Part shown: positions 17,151 through 26,631 of the stretch, piece by piece
Layout: every line of letters begins with the position of its first letter
How positions within the stretch are numbered: the first letter of the stretch is position 1
Assembly: GCA_029552825.1 (NCBI GenBank)
Contig: JAKPDL010000227.1
Coordinates: 203,195-267,194, forward strand
From: Bacteroidota bacterium
GTDB lineage: Bacteria; Bacteroidota; Bacteroidia; Bacteroidales; VadinHA17
DNA length: 64,000 nt
Direction of reading: 5' to 3'
Made by a program: the position numbers and the translations under genes
The notes under the pieces: model-generated
What the model saw: only the letters and a program-made list of their open reading frames with translations
What the model was told of the DNA's origin: nothing
Database searches by the model: none

Positions 17151-18488
17151 TCAAAGTTCCCTTAACAGGATATTTGCACCCGATTTTGAGATCTGTTTAT
17201 TAAATTTTTCAAGTATTGCAACTACTTTATCAAAATCTTTGTTCTTCTCCAGAATTTTCTGTTCAATTCCTTTTTTCTCAAGGCGGGAAAGAACGAAACT
17301 GATAGTGTAATTTTCGATATTCATTGCCGGCTGGTAGAGTCTCTCTTTGCTATCATCCTTCACAACACTTGATACAAGTCCTATTGTATTCAGATCCTGA
17401 ACAATATCCCTTACCAGCCTTACCGGTATCTTAAGTTCAGTTGAAATTGTATCAGCACTAACAGGTGGCTCACCATTCTCGAAATTTTTAATTATCAAAC
17501 TCATAATCATTATCGCAAGAGCCTTTTTATGATAGTAACTTATATTTTGAGCCTCGAATTCATATTCATATCTCGACACATTCTGATTGGCAAATGAGAG
17601 CTCAGCTCCAAGCAGAACCACAATCCAGCTCATCTGAAGCCAGATAATAAAGAGTGGAATTGCAGCAAAACTGCCATAAATTGAATTGAGACGGGTAATT
17701 CCAAATTGTAAATCGATATAGAGCCACTGTAGTATCTGAAGTAAAGTACCTGCAATAATTCCTGCAATAAAAGCGGAAGAAAATCTGACTTTTGTGTTAG
17801 GTATTACAATATATAAGATGGCAAGAATTAACCATGTAAGCAAAAAGGGTAAAAATTTGATAATGAACGAAACTACAGGTTTTAAAATCTCAAGCATACC
17901 CGATTGACCAATAAATTCACTCAACCGGGTGTTTATAAACACTGTAATACTGCCTGAAAGAATGATGAATATTGGTGCTATTATCATAATTGTCAGGTAA
18001 TCAGTAAATTTTCGGTACCACGGACGTGAACCCCTGATTTCCCATATGTGATTAAAAGCACTTTCGATACTGTCGAGGAGTGACATAACAGACCATAAGA
18101 GAACCAGAACGCCTACACCTGCCATATATCCCCCCTTTGTTGCATCAAGTGCATTTCTGGCATTTGTAAGAAGCCAGTCAAGTACCTCTTTCTGTGACTG
18201 GAAATTTTTCACTATCTCCTGTTCAAGATTCTGATCCAGTCCAAAACCTTTAGCAATTGCAAAAGCAATTGCAGCAAGAGGAACAACAGATAGAAGTGAA
18301 TAAAAAGTAAGCGCTGAAGCCTGCACCTGAACCTTATTGTTAATAAATCCCCTGGCTGCAATTATAATTATTCTTAATTGCTTGACAAGAAATATTTTAC
18401 GTCTTGTAAGTTCGGAAAGAGGTGTATGCCAGATAAGTTCATTTAAATCTTTTAGTTTATTGTAAAACCATGTAACAGGACTTCCCAT
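17151..18488 (-). CDS. YihY/BrkB family inner-membrane protein
   Basis: About 445 residues. Six membrane segments make up the YihY core (ASALTFYSLLSVVPLAAIAFAIAKGFG near the N-terminus, then WSVMSLLDSIESAFNHIWEI and YGSFAAIPLFIIWLQMSWIVVLLGAEL). A cytoplasmic winged-helix-like tail follows (residues about 325-445). The longest frame starts with TTG at 18515, but that codon lies inside a TATATTTG -7 box (18513-18520), so the ATG at 18488 is preferred. The family was once misnamed ribonuclease BN; its function is unknown. Confidence 0.88.
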   Translation of the reverse strand: MGSPVTWFYNKLKDLNELIWHTPLSELTRRKIFLVKQLRIIIIAARGFINNKVQVQASALTFYSLLSVVPLAAIAFAIAKGFGLDQNLEQEIVKNFQSQKEVLDWLLTNARNALDATKGGYMAGVGVLVLLWSVMSLLDSIESAFNHIWEIRGSRPWYRKFTDYLTIMIIAPIFIILSGSITVFINTRLSEFIGQSGMLEILKPVVSFIIKFLPFLLTWLILAILYIVIPNTKVRFSSAFIAGIIAGTLLQILQWLYIDLQFGITRLNSIYGSFAAIPLFIIWLQMSWIVVLLGAELSFANQNVSRYEYEFEAQNISYYHKKALAIMIMSLIIKNFENGEPPVSADTISTELKIPVRLVRDIVQDLNTIGLVSSVVKDDSKERLYQPAMNIENYTISFVLSRLEKKGIEQKILEKNKDFDKVVAILEKFNKQISKSGANILLREL

Positions 18489-18512
18489 TTCTGAACATTT
18501 AACTATCAGATT

Positions 18513-18520
18513 CAAATATA
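18513..18520 (-). promoter_or_regulatory. -7 promoter element of the YihY gene
   Basis: TATATTTG on the minus strand matches TAnnTTTG and would start transcription near 18507, 19 bases before the ATG at 18488. This argues against the upstream TTG start. No clear -33 box. Confidence 0.5.
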
Positions 18521-18571
18521 TGAAATTACAATCATAAAATATTGTAACTTTCCAAGCTCTTTTTTTAAAAC

Positions 18572-19267
18572 ATGAAAATAAAAATTCTGGAATTTGTGGA
18601 AGGTGCCCAGAAGGCTGATGGTGTGACAGTTGTAATTGACGTATTCAGAGCATTTTCTGTTTCTTGTTATGCATTTTATGCAGGTGTCAGGGAAATCATT
18701 GTCACTGACAGCATTGATGAGGCATTCAGACTCAAGGAAAAATACAAAGAATCAGTACTGGCAGGTGAACGGGATGAGAAAAAAATTGCAGGCTTTGACC
18801 TAGGGAATAGCCCTACAGAAATTCTTCTTAGTAATCTCAGTGGTAAAATTCTTATACAGACAACCACTGCAGGAACAAGGGGTCTGTTGAGTGCATCTTC
18901 ATCAACTGAACTTTTAACAGGCAGCCTTGTAAATGCCAGTGCTGTAGCACGATATATCAAAAAAATCAATCCCGAAACTGTTTCACTTGTAGCAATGGGA
19001 TACCGTGGTAAAACAACAGCCGAAGAAGATATTCTGTGTGCTGAGTTCATTGCCGACAGAATCTCTGGAGGAACCAAAGATTTCTCGGAAAAGATATGCA
19101 ACCTCTGCAACACTTCAGGAAAAAGGTTTTTTATACCTGAAAATTCTGATTTTTCCCCTCCAACCGATTTTTTCCTTTGTACAATGACTGACAGGTTTGA
19201 TTTTGTTCTCAAAGCAATAAGAAGGCTCGACGGAAATATTAGCCTGGTAAAAACCGAAATAGAGTAA
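18572..19267 (+). CDS. ComB-like 2-phosphosulfolactate phosphatase family protein
   Basis: The 231-residue protein matches the ComB family: VTVVIDVFRAFSVSCYAFYAG, the substrate loop LAGERDEKKIAGFDLGNSP and LIQTTTAGTRG. ComB removes phosphate from 2-phosphosulfolactate in archaeal coenzyme M synthesis. Bacteria with this gene mostly lack that pathway, so the true substrate is unclear, perhaps a related sulfonate or another phosphate ester. It is followed after 5 bases by the D-threonine aldolase-fold gene, so the two are almost certainly co-translated. Confidence 0.85.
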   Translation: MKIKILEFVEGAQKADGVTVVIDVFRAFSVSCYAFYAGVREIIVTDSIDEAFRLKEKYKESVLAGERDEKKIAGFDLGNSPTEILLSNLSGKILIQTTTAGTRGLLSASSSTELLTGSLVNASAVARYIKKINPETVSLVAMGYRGKTTAEEDILCAEFIADRISGGTKDFSEKICNLCNTSGKRFFIPENSDFSPPTDFFLCTMTDRFDFVLKAIRRLDGNISLVKTEIE

Positions 19268-19272
19268 AAGAA

Positions 19273-20376
19273 ATGCATATTGATAATATACACAAGCCCT
19301 CACTTGTGCTTGATGAAAATAAATGCAGGCGCAACATCAGATTTATGGCCCAAAAAGCCATGAATTCAAATGTATTGTTCAGACCCCATTTTAAAACTCA
19401 CCAGTCGGCAACGATCGGTACCTGGTTTAAGGATGAAGGCATTCAGGCAATCACTGTGTCGTCAGTAACTATGGCATCTTTCTTTTCAATTCACGGCTGG
19501 CATGACATCACCATAGCCTTCCCCCTGAATTTCCGGGAAATTGATGAAGTGAAAAAACTTGCAGAAAAATCTCAAATCAACCTTCTTACAGCAAGTTATG
19601 AACATCTTGAGATTTTAACAAAAAAAGTAAAATTCGATGCAGGTTGTTTCATTGAAATAGATACCGGTTACAAACGCTCAGGAGTTGAATGGAATGATTA
19701 TGAACAATTAATGCGAATGATAGATATTATAAATAAAAATAATAACCTTCGCATTAAAGGATTCCTCTTTCATGCAGGCCATACATATTCTGCACAATCA
19801 CCGGAAGAAATAATAAGTATCTACGTAGATTCTCTCTTAAAAATAAAAGAGATTAAAAAAAGAATAACATCTCCAGGGTTGATATTTTCAGCAGGTGATA
19901 CTCCATCGTGCAGTGTTGTGGAAGATCTGTCGGGTATTGATGAAATCAGACCTGGCAATTTTGTCTTTTACGATTTGATGCAGCATCAACTCGGCTCATG
20001 TAGAAAAGAAGATATATCTCTGGCTGTGTATTGCCCTGTAGTCGACATCAATTACAAACGAAATGAAGTTTTAGTATATGGCGGAGCGGTACACCTGTCA
20101 AAGGAAAGCATAACTATCGGCGATAATGGGAAAAAGATATTCGGAGAAGTGGCATTTCTGGCAGAAAACGGTTGGGTTTTCCCTGAAGAAAGGATTTTTG
20201 TAAAGTCCATTACGCAGGAACACGGTATTTTATCAGTTCCCGGAAAGCTTATCCGTAAACTCAAGAGAGGCGAACTTGTGGCTGTAATACCTGTACATTC
20301 ATGCCTTACAGTGGATTTGCTCAGGGAGTATCATACTTTAGAAGGAAGAATAATAAATGACTTATCGCCAAAATAA
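19273..20376 (+). CDS. PLP enzyme of the D-threonine aldolase / D-serine dehydratase (DSD1) family
   Basis: A 367-residue fold type III PLP enzyme. Lys41 in RPHFKTH is the Schiff-base lysine. FLFHAGHTYS and FSAGDTPSC match barrel strands that bind the cofactor, and PVHSCLTVDLL near the C-terminus carries the His and Cys that bind a divalent metal in this family. It could act as a D-threonine aldolase, a D-serine dehydratase or a hydroxy-amino-acid aldolase; sequence alone does not decide. It sits 5 bases after the ComB-like gene and 11 before the deformylase-like gene. Confidence 0.85.
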   Translation: MHIDNIHKPSLVLDENKCRRNIRFMAQKAMNSNVLFRPHFKTHQSATIGTWFKDEGIQAITVSSVTMASFFSIHGWHDITIAFPLNFREIDEVKKLAEKSQINLLTASYEHLEILTKKVKFDAGCFIEIDTGYKRSGVEWNDYEQLMRMIDIINKNNNLRIKGFLFHAGHTYSAQSPEEIISIYVDSLLKIKEIKKRITSPGLIFSAGDTPSCSVVEDLSGIDEIRPGNFVFYDLMQHQLGSCRKEDISLAVYCPVVDINYKRNEVLVYGGAVHLSKESITIGDNGKKIFGEVAFLAENGWVFPEERIFVKSITQEHGILSVPGKLIRKLKRGELVAVIPVHSCLTVDLLREYHTLEGRIINDLSPK

Positions 20377-20387
20377 ATCATAAAGCT

Positions 20388-20873
20388 GTGACACTTTCAG
20401 AAATAAAAAAACTAGGGGATCCTGTTTTACTGATGAAATCTGAAACAGTAAACCGTGATGAATTACCCGGACTATTACCGTATTTTGAAAAAATGTGGTC
20501 TCTTATAATTGAATTCCGTCAGGTCTACGGACGCGGAAGAGCTATAGCTGCACCCCAGATTGGGTTACTTAAAAGGATTATATGTCTCAATATAGATACT
20601 CCATTAGCTCTAATAAACCCAACTATTGAAATGAAAAGTGAGGAACTTATAGAAGTGTGGGATGATTGTATGAGTTTCCCAAATCTGCTTGTCCTTGTTA
20701 AGCGGCACAGGATGATAGACATATCATTTTATGACCTGCAGTGGAAGCGTCATGTGTGGAGCTTGAAAGATGATATGTCTGAACTGCTACAGCATGAATA
20801 CGACCATCTTGATGGCATTCTTGCAATTTCCAGAAATCCTGATGTAAGATACATGAAATGGGTAGACAAATAA
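20388..20873 (+). CDS. Peptide deformylase-like metallohydrolase
   Basis: A 161-residue deformylase-fold protein starting with GTG, 11 bases after the previous gene. Motif 1 is GRAIAAPQIG, motif 2 is DDCMSFPN in place of the usual EGCLS, and motif 3 is HEYDHLDG. The three metal ligands (Cys94, His136, His140) and catalytic Glu137 are all kept. The altered motifs 1 and 2 and the operon context suggest a specialised paralogue and not the housekeeping enzyme. It may act on another formyl or acyl compound; the natural substrate is unknown. Confidence 0.85.
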   Translation: MTLSEIKKLGDPVLLMKSETVNRDELPGLLPYFEKMWSLIIEFRQVYGRGRAIAAPQIGLLKRIICLNIDTPLALINPTIEMKSEELIEVWDDCMSFPNLLVLVKRHRMIDISFYDLQWKRHVWSLKDDMSELLQHEYDHLDGILAISRNPDVRYMKWVDK

Positions 20874-21809
20874 TCAGAGAACCGGCAATATTTGTTTTCT
20901 GACGTGTATAGCCCTGTATGTACAAAACATACTCAACTTGTAAAAAGTGAACAACCAGAGTGATACCTTGGCGGAATCGAGTTTTATTTCCATTCTTTCC
21001 CGGTAACGGATGAATATACCTGAAAGTATTCCTGTTAATTTCAAAGCCTCAAGCCGGTTATATGTTCTCAAAATTTTTACCAGTTTTGAAAATGTTTTCT
21101 TATCGGTTACTTTGTCATAAAGCAGACTCAGATTTTCAATTCCAAGTTTTGTTTTATTAAGGAATTCCCTGTTTGATTCCAGTCCTTCATGCATTAAGCC
21201 ATTATCAATATGGAAAATACTTATTCCGGCTTTTTTAAGCTGATAACCCAGAAGCGTATCTTCATGTCCATATTGTTTAAGTTCCTCGTTAAACCTGATT
21301 TTAATTATAACTGATTTTTTAATCATGAAGTTAAATGTAGAAAATGACGCATGAGGATGTCTATTCCTTTCTGATGCTTTCTTCTGTTCCCTGTACCGTC
21401 CAAATTTCCATCTCAACATCAGATCGGGATTATCGGGCGGTATGCTGTGATACAATACTCCTCCACAAATTACTTCATGTTTTTCTATATATGGAAGCCA
21501 TTTTCTGAGGTAAGCCTCAGCAGTCCCTGGAAGCATTGCATCTGCATCTATAAACAACAGGTAATCACCTACCGCTTCAAGTGCAAGCTTATTGCGAATA
21601 GCTGCTCTTCCAATGTTCTTTTCAGAAACTACAAGTTTGACTCCTTCCCCTTCGAGCTGCTTATACTTTTCCCGGTAATCAGCAGATGATCCATCATCAC
21701 CAATTAGAATTTCACAGAATTCTGGAACTTTTGACATCCCATCCTTCATGCTGTGCACAAGCGCAACGATGTCGTAATTATTTACCGGAATTAGTATCGA
21801 TATTTTCAC
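20874..21809 (-). CDS. Family 2 glycosyltransferase
   Basis: The 311-residue GT-A enzyme has ISILIPVNNYD at the N-terminus, IGDDGSSADY, AAIRNKLA, and the metal-binding DxD-like motif LLFIDADAMLPG near residue 95. GHEDTLLGYQLKKAG is the typical late acidic motif. A C-terminal helical region of about 90 residues follows. It probably transfers a nucleotide-activated sugar to a surface polymer or lipid. Its stop codon directly abuts that of the deformylase-like gene on the other strand. No other glycan genes adjoin it. Confidence 0.9.
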   Translation of the reverse strand: MKISILIPVNNYDIVALVHSMKDGMSKVPEFCEILIGDDGSSADYREKYKQLEGEGVKLVVSEKNIGRAAIRNKLALEAVGDYLLFIDADAMLPGTAEAYLRKWLPYIEKHEVICGGVLYHSIPPDNPDLMLRWKFGRYREQKKASERNRHPHASFSTFNFMIKKSVIIKIRFNEELKQYGHEDTLLGYQLKKAGISIFHIDNGLMHEGLESNREFLNKTKLGIENLSLLYDKVTDKKTFSKLVKILRTYNRLEALKLTGILSGIFIRYRERMEIKLDSAKVSLWLFTFYKLSMFCTYRAIHVRKQILPVL

Positions 21810-21873
21810 CCTGTAACCCCTGAATTAACAATTCAAAAGTATAATATATTTCTAAATTCCCCAAAAATTAAGA

Positions 21874-21904
21874 TTTGGCAAAAAAATTGCTATTATTAAT
21901 TTTG
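21874..21904 (+). promoter_or_regulatory. Bacteroidota-type sigma-70 promoter
   Basis: TTTG (21874-21877), a 19-base spacer and TAATTTTG (21897-21904) match the Bacteroidota primary sigma consensus TTTG-N19-TAnnTTTG exactly. The predicted start of transcription is near 21910, about 16 bases before the ATG of the thioredoxin-fold gene. Confidence 0.75.
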
Positions 21905-21925
21905 CTGTTCCAAGAATTATAAAAT

Positions 21926-23344
21926 ATGAGAATACCTCTGATAATTTTCTTGTTGGCCATAAATGTTTTCCTATTTTCTCAGTCAAAAAACGGCTATGAA
22001 ATAAGTGTAAGGTTGACAGGGCTGGGTGATTCTACCCTTTATCTGGCTTATCACTACGGCGACAAGCAATATTTGAAAGATACACTTAAGCTTGATAAAA
22101 CCGGATACGGAGTCTTTAAAGGGAAAGAATCCCTGCCGCAGGGTATATATCTTATTGTCCTGCCCGGCAAGAAATATTTTGAAATTCTTGTTCCTGATGA
22201 CCAGGTTTTTGAAGTAAAATGTTCATACCCCGACTTCTTCAATACTCTTTCTTTTTCAGGCTCAGCTGAAAATTCAGCTTTTATTGAATACCAGAGAAAC
22301 TGGATTAAGCTTCAGAGCAAATCCGCCGAACTAGCTGAAAGATACCAGAAAAACAAAAACAATAATGATTCTCTAAGGATTCTGCAGGAAGCACGGATTA
22401 AGCATGAAGAGAAAATGAAGGAATACCTGCTTGAAGTCGAGAACAAAAACAAAGGTTCTCTTCTGTCAATGCTTGTGAGAGCCATGATGCCTGTTGAAAT
22501 ACCAGAATTTAATATCCCACAGGGCACAAAAAATCCCGATTCACTCCGGTACATGCTTGCCTATTATTACAATAAGGAGCATTTTTTCGACAATATAGAT
22601 TTTTCCGATGAGAGAATACTACGCACTCCTATTTTCCATTCAAAACTTGATACATTTTTCAGGAATGTGGTGATTCAGCTTCCAGATTCGATTAACAAGG
22701 AAATAGACAAGCTCTTTGCCAGAATTGGCAATAACTACAAAATGTTCCAGTATGCAGCAGTATACCTCTTTAATCATTTCCGGGAAAGCGAAATAATGGG
22801 ACATGATGCGGTAATTGTAAAACTTGCAGATGATATATATTTATCGGGCAAAGCAGACTGGACTACCCAGGAGTGGCGCGACAACCTGAGTAAAGAAGTG
22901 GACAGGATAAGACCGAATCTTATAGGGGTTAAAGCCCACGACCTGATCATGAATACTTTCAATAATGTCTTTGTTTCCCTGAATGAAATAAAGAAAGATT
23001 TTGTAATTCTTCTCTTCTGGGAACCCGACTGCGGTCACTGTAAAGAAGCTGTTCCAAAACTTAGAGATTACTACGAGAAGAATAAAGATAAGAGTATTGA
23101 AGTATTTGCGGTTTGTACACAACCCGACAGGGAGAAATGGGAAAAATTCATTCAGGAAAATAAGCTTTACTGGATCAACGGATGGGATCCAATGAGAACT
23201 ACAAGATACGACTATTATTATAATGTAACCTCAACACCTTTGATTTATATTCTCGACAAGGATAAAAAGATAATAGCAAAAAAGCTTCCGGTTGAATCGG
23301 TTGAATCTTTCATTAATGATTACAGGAAATATAACATGAAGTAG
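21926..23344 (+). CDS. Secreted thioredoxin-fold protein (TlpA-like, DUF5106-type)
   Basis: The 472-residue protein has a signal peptide (cleavage near FLFSQ), an N-terminal beta-rich domain like DUF4369 (about 25-120), a helical middle region, and a C-terminal thioredoxin domain. Its redox motif CGHC is at residues 369-372 in LLFWEPDCGHCKEAVPKL, and the cis-Pro motif is STPLIYILD. It probably acts as a periplasmic thiol-disulfide reductase, perhaps in cytochrome or envelope protein maturation. It is transcribed alone from the promoter just upstream. Confidence 0.88.
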   Translation: MRIPLIIFLLAINVFLFSQSKNGYEISVRLTGLGDSTLYLAYHYGDKQYLKDTLKLDKTGYGVFKGKESLPQGIYLIVLPGKKYFEILVPDDQVFEVKCSYPDFFNTLSFSGSAENSAFIEYQRNWIKLQSKSAELAERYQKNKNNNDSLRILQEARIKHEEKMKEYLLEVENKNKGSLLSMLVRAMMPVEIPEFNIPQGTKNPDSLRYMLAYYYNKEHFFDNIDFSDERILRTPIFHSKLDTFFRNVVIQLPDSINKEIDKLFARIGNNYKMFQYAAVYLFNHFRESEIMGHDAVIVKLADDIYLSGKADWTTQEWRDNLSKEVDRIRPNLIGVKAHDLIMNTFNNVFVSLNEIKKDFVILLFWEPDCGHCKEAVPKLRDYYEKNKDKSIEVFAVCTQPDREKWEKFIQENKLYWINGWDPMRTTRYDYYYNVTSTPLIYILDKDKKIIAKKLPVESVESFINDYRKYNMK

Positions 23345-23348
23345 ACCT

Positions 23349-24377
23349 TCAGTCATTCTCTGGAACTCTTCTTATCCATTGTAATAGCGCATGAATTGTT
23401 CGTAATTTTGGACTTTCTGCAATTTTAGATTTATAAATCCAGTAAAAACCATCAGCATCTTTGTCAACAGTTACTGAATCCGTTGTTTCATGGCTTACAG
23501 CTCTGAAACCACCCCTGTTAAGAGCTTTTATGGTCCAGAACTTGTAAATACCTTCACCGTTTATCTTTATATCAGCCAGGTATTCCCTCCGGGTACTGAA
23601 AGTGGCATCACGCTCACTGAATTTAAAACTACTATCATCAAAAAGCTTGTTCATCAAACCGTTAAGTACCAGATCTTCAGGTGCGCCATCATATATTGTC
23701 CTATCAGCAATTAGCCAGATTCTGTCGCATTGTTCCATTATCAGCGTCAGGTCGTGCCCGGAAAAGATGATGGTTTTGTTTTGCTCATCTGAAAGTGACC
23801 TGAGAAGATGCATTATTTCATATTTGTTCTTAATATCAAGGAATGCTACAGGTTCGTCCATAATGAGGATATCAGTATCCTGAGCTATAACTCTGGCAAT
23901 CATTGCTTTCTGCCTTTCACCGTCAGACAATTCATTTATAAACCGGTCACGAAGGTCAAGAATACCGGTTTTTTCCATGGCAAAGAATATTTTTTCCTGG
24001 TCGGTTTCTGACAACCTGCCTGTCCATGAAGTGTAGGGATATCTCCCCAGTTCTACAAGCTCTCCAACTTTCATACTATCGGCTCTAATCTGTTCAGTTG
24101 AAACATACGCTGTTTTTACTGCAAGTTCGTTGCGCCTGTATTCGGTGATTTTTTTCCTTTTAATAATTACATCTCCCTCAAGAGGTTTAAGTAAACCGGC
24201 TATTGTTTTAAGCAAAGTACTTTTGCCAATTCCGTTTCGGCCAATTATCGCAATAAATTCTCCACTTTGAGCAGATATATTTACTGGCCCAACAAGTGGG
24301 TATAGAGCACCTCTTTTTCTGTAGCCTGTTGTTAAAGATTTCAGTTCGATAACTGTATCTTTTTTATTGAAAATCAT
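23349..24377 (-). CDS. btuD: Cobalamin ABC transporter ATP-binding protein
   Basis: A 342-residue ATPase of the iron-siderophore/B12 importer class: Walker A GRNGIGKST, signature LSDGERQK, Walker B ILIMDEPVAFLD, switch His in FSGHDLTL. A C-terminal extension of about 90 residues (IYKFWTIKALNRGGF) follows the ATPase and is common in Bacteroidota homologues. It is the last gene of the riboswitch-led operon, 3 bases after the permease. The substrate is assigned from the operon's cobalamin riboswitch, not from the ATPase itself. Confidence 0.88.
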   Translation of the reverse strand: MIFNKKDTVIELKSLTTGYRKRGALYPLVGPVNISAQSGEFIAIIGRNGIGKSTLLKTIAGLLKPLEGDVIIKRKKITEYRRNELAVKTAYVSTEQIRADSMKVGELVELGRYPYTSWTGRLSETDQEKIFFAMEKTGILDLRDRFINELSDGERQKAMIARVIAQDTDILIMDEPVAFLDIKNKYEIMHLLRSLSDEQNKTIIFSGHDLTLIMEQCDRIWLIADRTIYDGAPEDLVLNGLMNKLFDDSSFKFSERDATFSTRREYLADIKINGEGIYKFWTIKALNRGGFRAVSHETTDSVTVDKDADGFYWIYKSKIAESPKLRTIHALLQWIRRVPEND

Positions 24378-24380
24378 CTG

Positions 24381-25430
24381 TCAGGCGTATTTTCTGGTTT
24401 TAAGAATCACCCATATAACAACAGGTATTCCTATAAGTGAAGTGACAGCATTTACAGGAAGCACCCTTTCGGAACCTGGAAGCTGGGAAATTATATCACT
24501 TATAAGCATCAAAGAGGCACCTGCAAATATTACTGAAGGCAATAGAACCCGGTGGTCGGATGTTTTGAAAATCATCCTTGCAATATGAGGTACAGCTATA
24601 CCGATAAATCCAACAGGACCGCAAAAGGCGGTAACAGTTCCGGCTAACAGACTGGTGGAAACAAAAACCAATATTCTTGCCTTTTTGATATTTACACCGA
24701 GTGTTTCTGCATAGGTCTCACCTAATAATATGGCATTCAGCATTTTTAATGAAAATATACTGATAATAAGTCCAGCTGCAATACATAATGCCATCACCTC
24801 TAATTGCTCCGACGAAACATTTCCAAGGCTTCCCATAGTCCAGATTACATACGATTTCAACATTGTTTCACTGCTGAAATACTGCATAATACTGACAATG
24901 GATGAGATGCCTCCCGACAACATTATGCCAAGTATTAATATGGCAAGAATGTCTTTAATTTTTATGGAAATAAGCATAATAATTACCATAACTATTCCAG
25001 CTCCTGCCCATGAAGCTGCAGCAAGCGACCAGTTTCCAAGCAACTCAAGTGATTTAGCGGTAAAATAATCCGAAAAACCAAGTATCAGAACTGCAACTCC
25101 CAGACTCGCACCGGAACTAATACCAAGTACATAAGGGCCTGCCATTGGATTACGAAATATTGTTTGCATCTGTAAACCACTAACCGACAAAGAGACGCCT
25201 ACAAGAAGAGCCGTAATAGCCTTGGGAATTCTGAATTTTACAATAACTGAATATATTTCAGAATCAGATTTATTCAGCAGAACATCAAAAATATCTTTCA
25301 GTTTTATTGTCACTGAGCCAAGAATTATATCAAGCGAAAATAAGAGTGCTGTCAAAAGAAATATCGTTAAAAGAAGAATTTTTGTTCTATTTCTGCCAGA
25401 TAATCTATATTTCGCGTTTGTATTGACCAT
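24381..25430 (-). CDS. btuC: Cobalamin ABC transporter permease (FecCD family)
   Basis: The 349-residue permease has about nine to ten membrane segments and the family blocks RIPKAITALLVGVSLSVSGLQMQTIFRNPMA, YVLGISSGASLGVA and FCGPVGFIGIAVPHIARMI. It imports the corrinoid delivered by the binding protein encoded just upstream. An 18-base spacer separates it from that gene and 3 bases from the ATPase gene. FecCD permeases also serve siderophores; cobalamin is preferred because of the riboswitch. Confidence 0.88.
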   Translation of the reverse strand: MVNTNAKYRLSGRNRTKILLLTIFLLTALLFSLDIILGSVTIKLKDIFDVLLNKSDSEIYSVIVKFRIPKAITALLVGVSLSVSGLQMQTIFRNPMAGPYVLGISSGASLGVAVLILGFSDYFTAKSLELLGNWSLAAASWAGAGIVMVIIMLISIKIKDILAILILGIMLSGGISSIVSIMQYFSSETMLKSYVIWTMGSLGNVSSEQLEVMALCIAAGLIISIFSLKMLNAILLGETYAETLGVNIKKARILVFVSTSLLAGTVTAFCGPVGFIGIAVPHIARMIFKTSDHRVLLPSVIFAGASLMLISDIISQLPGSERVLPVNAVTSLIGIPVVIWVILKTRKYA

Positions 25431-25448
25431 AAGTATTTTTTCTGAAGC

Positions 25449-26621
25449 TCACTCAATCTTTCTGTAATAATACCATTCATAACCGGGAAACAATTCCGGA
25501 TGGAGTATCGATGCAATATCTTTAAGTATGCGCTGGGGATAAAGTGTGCCGCTTTCCCAGTAATCATTGCCGCCACCTTCTGAAACTCTCTTATTATTGT
25601 TGTACACATTGCCTTTTCTGACCGGATTAATAAACCCAAGTCTTTTGTCAATAGAAACAATGGCTTTAATGCTGGTTGCATCTCCGGTATTAATCCAGAA
25701 ATCAGCTTTCGACGCTTTTACAAATACATTTTCAATGCCAAGAGGAATAGAATAATCAGCCTTTGAATCTTTCCAAAGGTAATTGCCTCCGGCATCATCG
25801 ATGATAACGGATATATATGAATTACCTGGTGATATGAACCAGCTGTCCTTCCAGGGAAGGCCGAGCATTACATTAGGCCTGATTTTTACCCTTTCACTTA
25901 TGAATGATTTAATTTCGTTGTATTCTTTTTCAACAGCCCGGAAAACTGAGTCGGCTTCTTTTTCCCTGCAAAAAAGAGCTCCGAAAACTTTTATCCATTC
26001 GGCTCTGCCAAGGGGATTTTCTTCAAGATAATCAGCATTAAAAAGTATTTTTATTCCTGACTCTTCCAGTTTTCTCATGTTTCCTGCAGCTTCGCTTCCC
26101 ACCCCATAGGCAATAATCAGGTCGGGTGACAGTTTGAAAATGAGCTCTTTATTCAGATTTTCTTCATAACCAATATCAACAATCTTACCTTCTAAAATTT
26201 TCCCTCTTACTATTGTGTCGAATACAAAATTTACTCCGGAAATGCCTTTAACGGCCTCCCCTGCCCCTATCGCCATTACCATGGGAATATAGGTTGTTGA
26301 CATAAGAACAACCTTTTCTACCGGAACTTTGATAATTTTTGAAGTATCAAAACCTGCAGGAGGTTCAATTCCTTTTTGCAACAAATAATATTCAAACTTC
26401 AATCCTGATGATTTCTGCCAGGGGTTAATTATTGATAGTCTGGTATATCCGTTTTCAGGTATAAGATCAAAATGCCGGGCATATTTTACAGAAACAGGCT
26501 GATATTCGGATGTTTTATCGGGTAATGCATTTTTGCACGAATTAAAAACGAAAATAATTATAACAGCATAAAATATTCCCTCAATCAGTTTATGGTATGT
26601 TGATGATTTATTTTCAGGCAT
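25449..26621 (-). CDS. btuF: Cobalamin ABC transporter substrate-binding lipoprotein
   Basis: A 390-residue binding protein of the class III (BtuF/FepB) type. An N-terminal hydrophobic segment ends FNSC, a lipobox. The two lobes are linked by a long helix. Typical motifs are VLMSTTYIPMVMAIGAGEAVKGISG, LSPDLIIAYGVGSEAAG and FWINTGDATSIKA. It probably carries corrinoid across the periplasm to BtuCD. It is 10 bases after the beta-propeller gene and 18 before the permease. Confidence 0.85.
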   Translation of the reverse strand: MPENKSSTYHKLIEGIFYAVIIIFVFNSCKNALPDKTSEYQPVSVKYARHFDLIPENGYTRLSIINPWQKSSGLKFEYYLLQKGIEPPAGFDTSKIIKVPVEKVVLMSTTYIPMVMAIGAGEAVKGISGVNFVFDTIVRGKILEGKIVDIGYEENLNKELIFKLSPDLIIAYGVGSEAAGNMRKLEESGIKILFNADYLEENPLGRAEWIKVFGALFCREKEADSVFRAVEKEYNEIKSFISERVKIRPNVMLGLPWKDSWFISPGNSYISVIIDDAGGNYLWKDSKADYSIPLGIENVFVKASKADFWINTGDATSIKAIVSIDKRLGFINPVRKGNVYNNNKRVSEGGGNDYWESGTLYPQRILKDIASILHPELFPGYEWYYYRKIE

Positions 26622-26631
26622 TATTTCATCC

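Noticed and set aside
17151..18515. Ribonuclease BN annotation for the YihY/BrkB protein
   Set aside because: That name came from an early misassignment; the protein is a multi-pass membrane protein without nuclease motifs.
18676..19293. 205-codon minus-strand frame opposite the ComB-like gene
   Set aside because: Shadow of the ComB-like coding sequence; no motif or ribosome-binding site.
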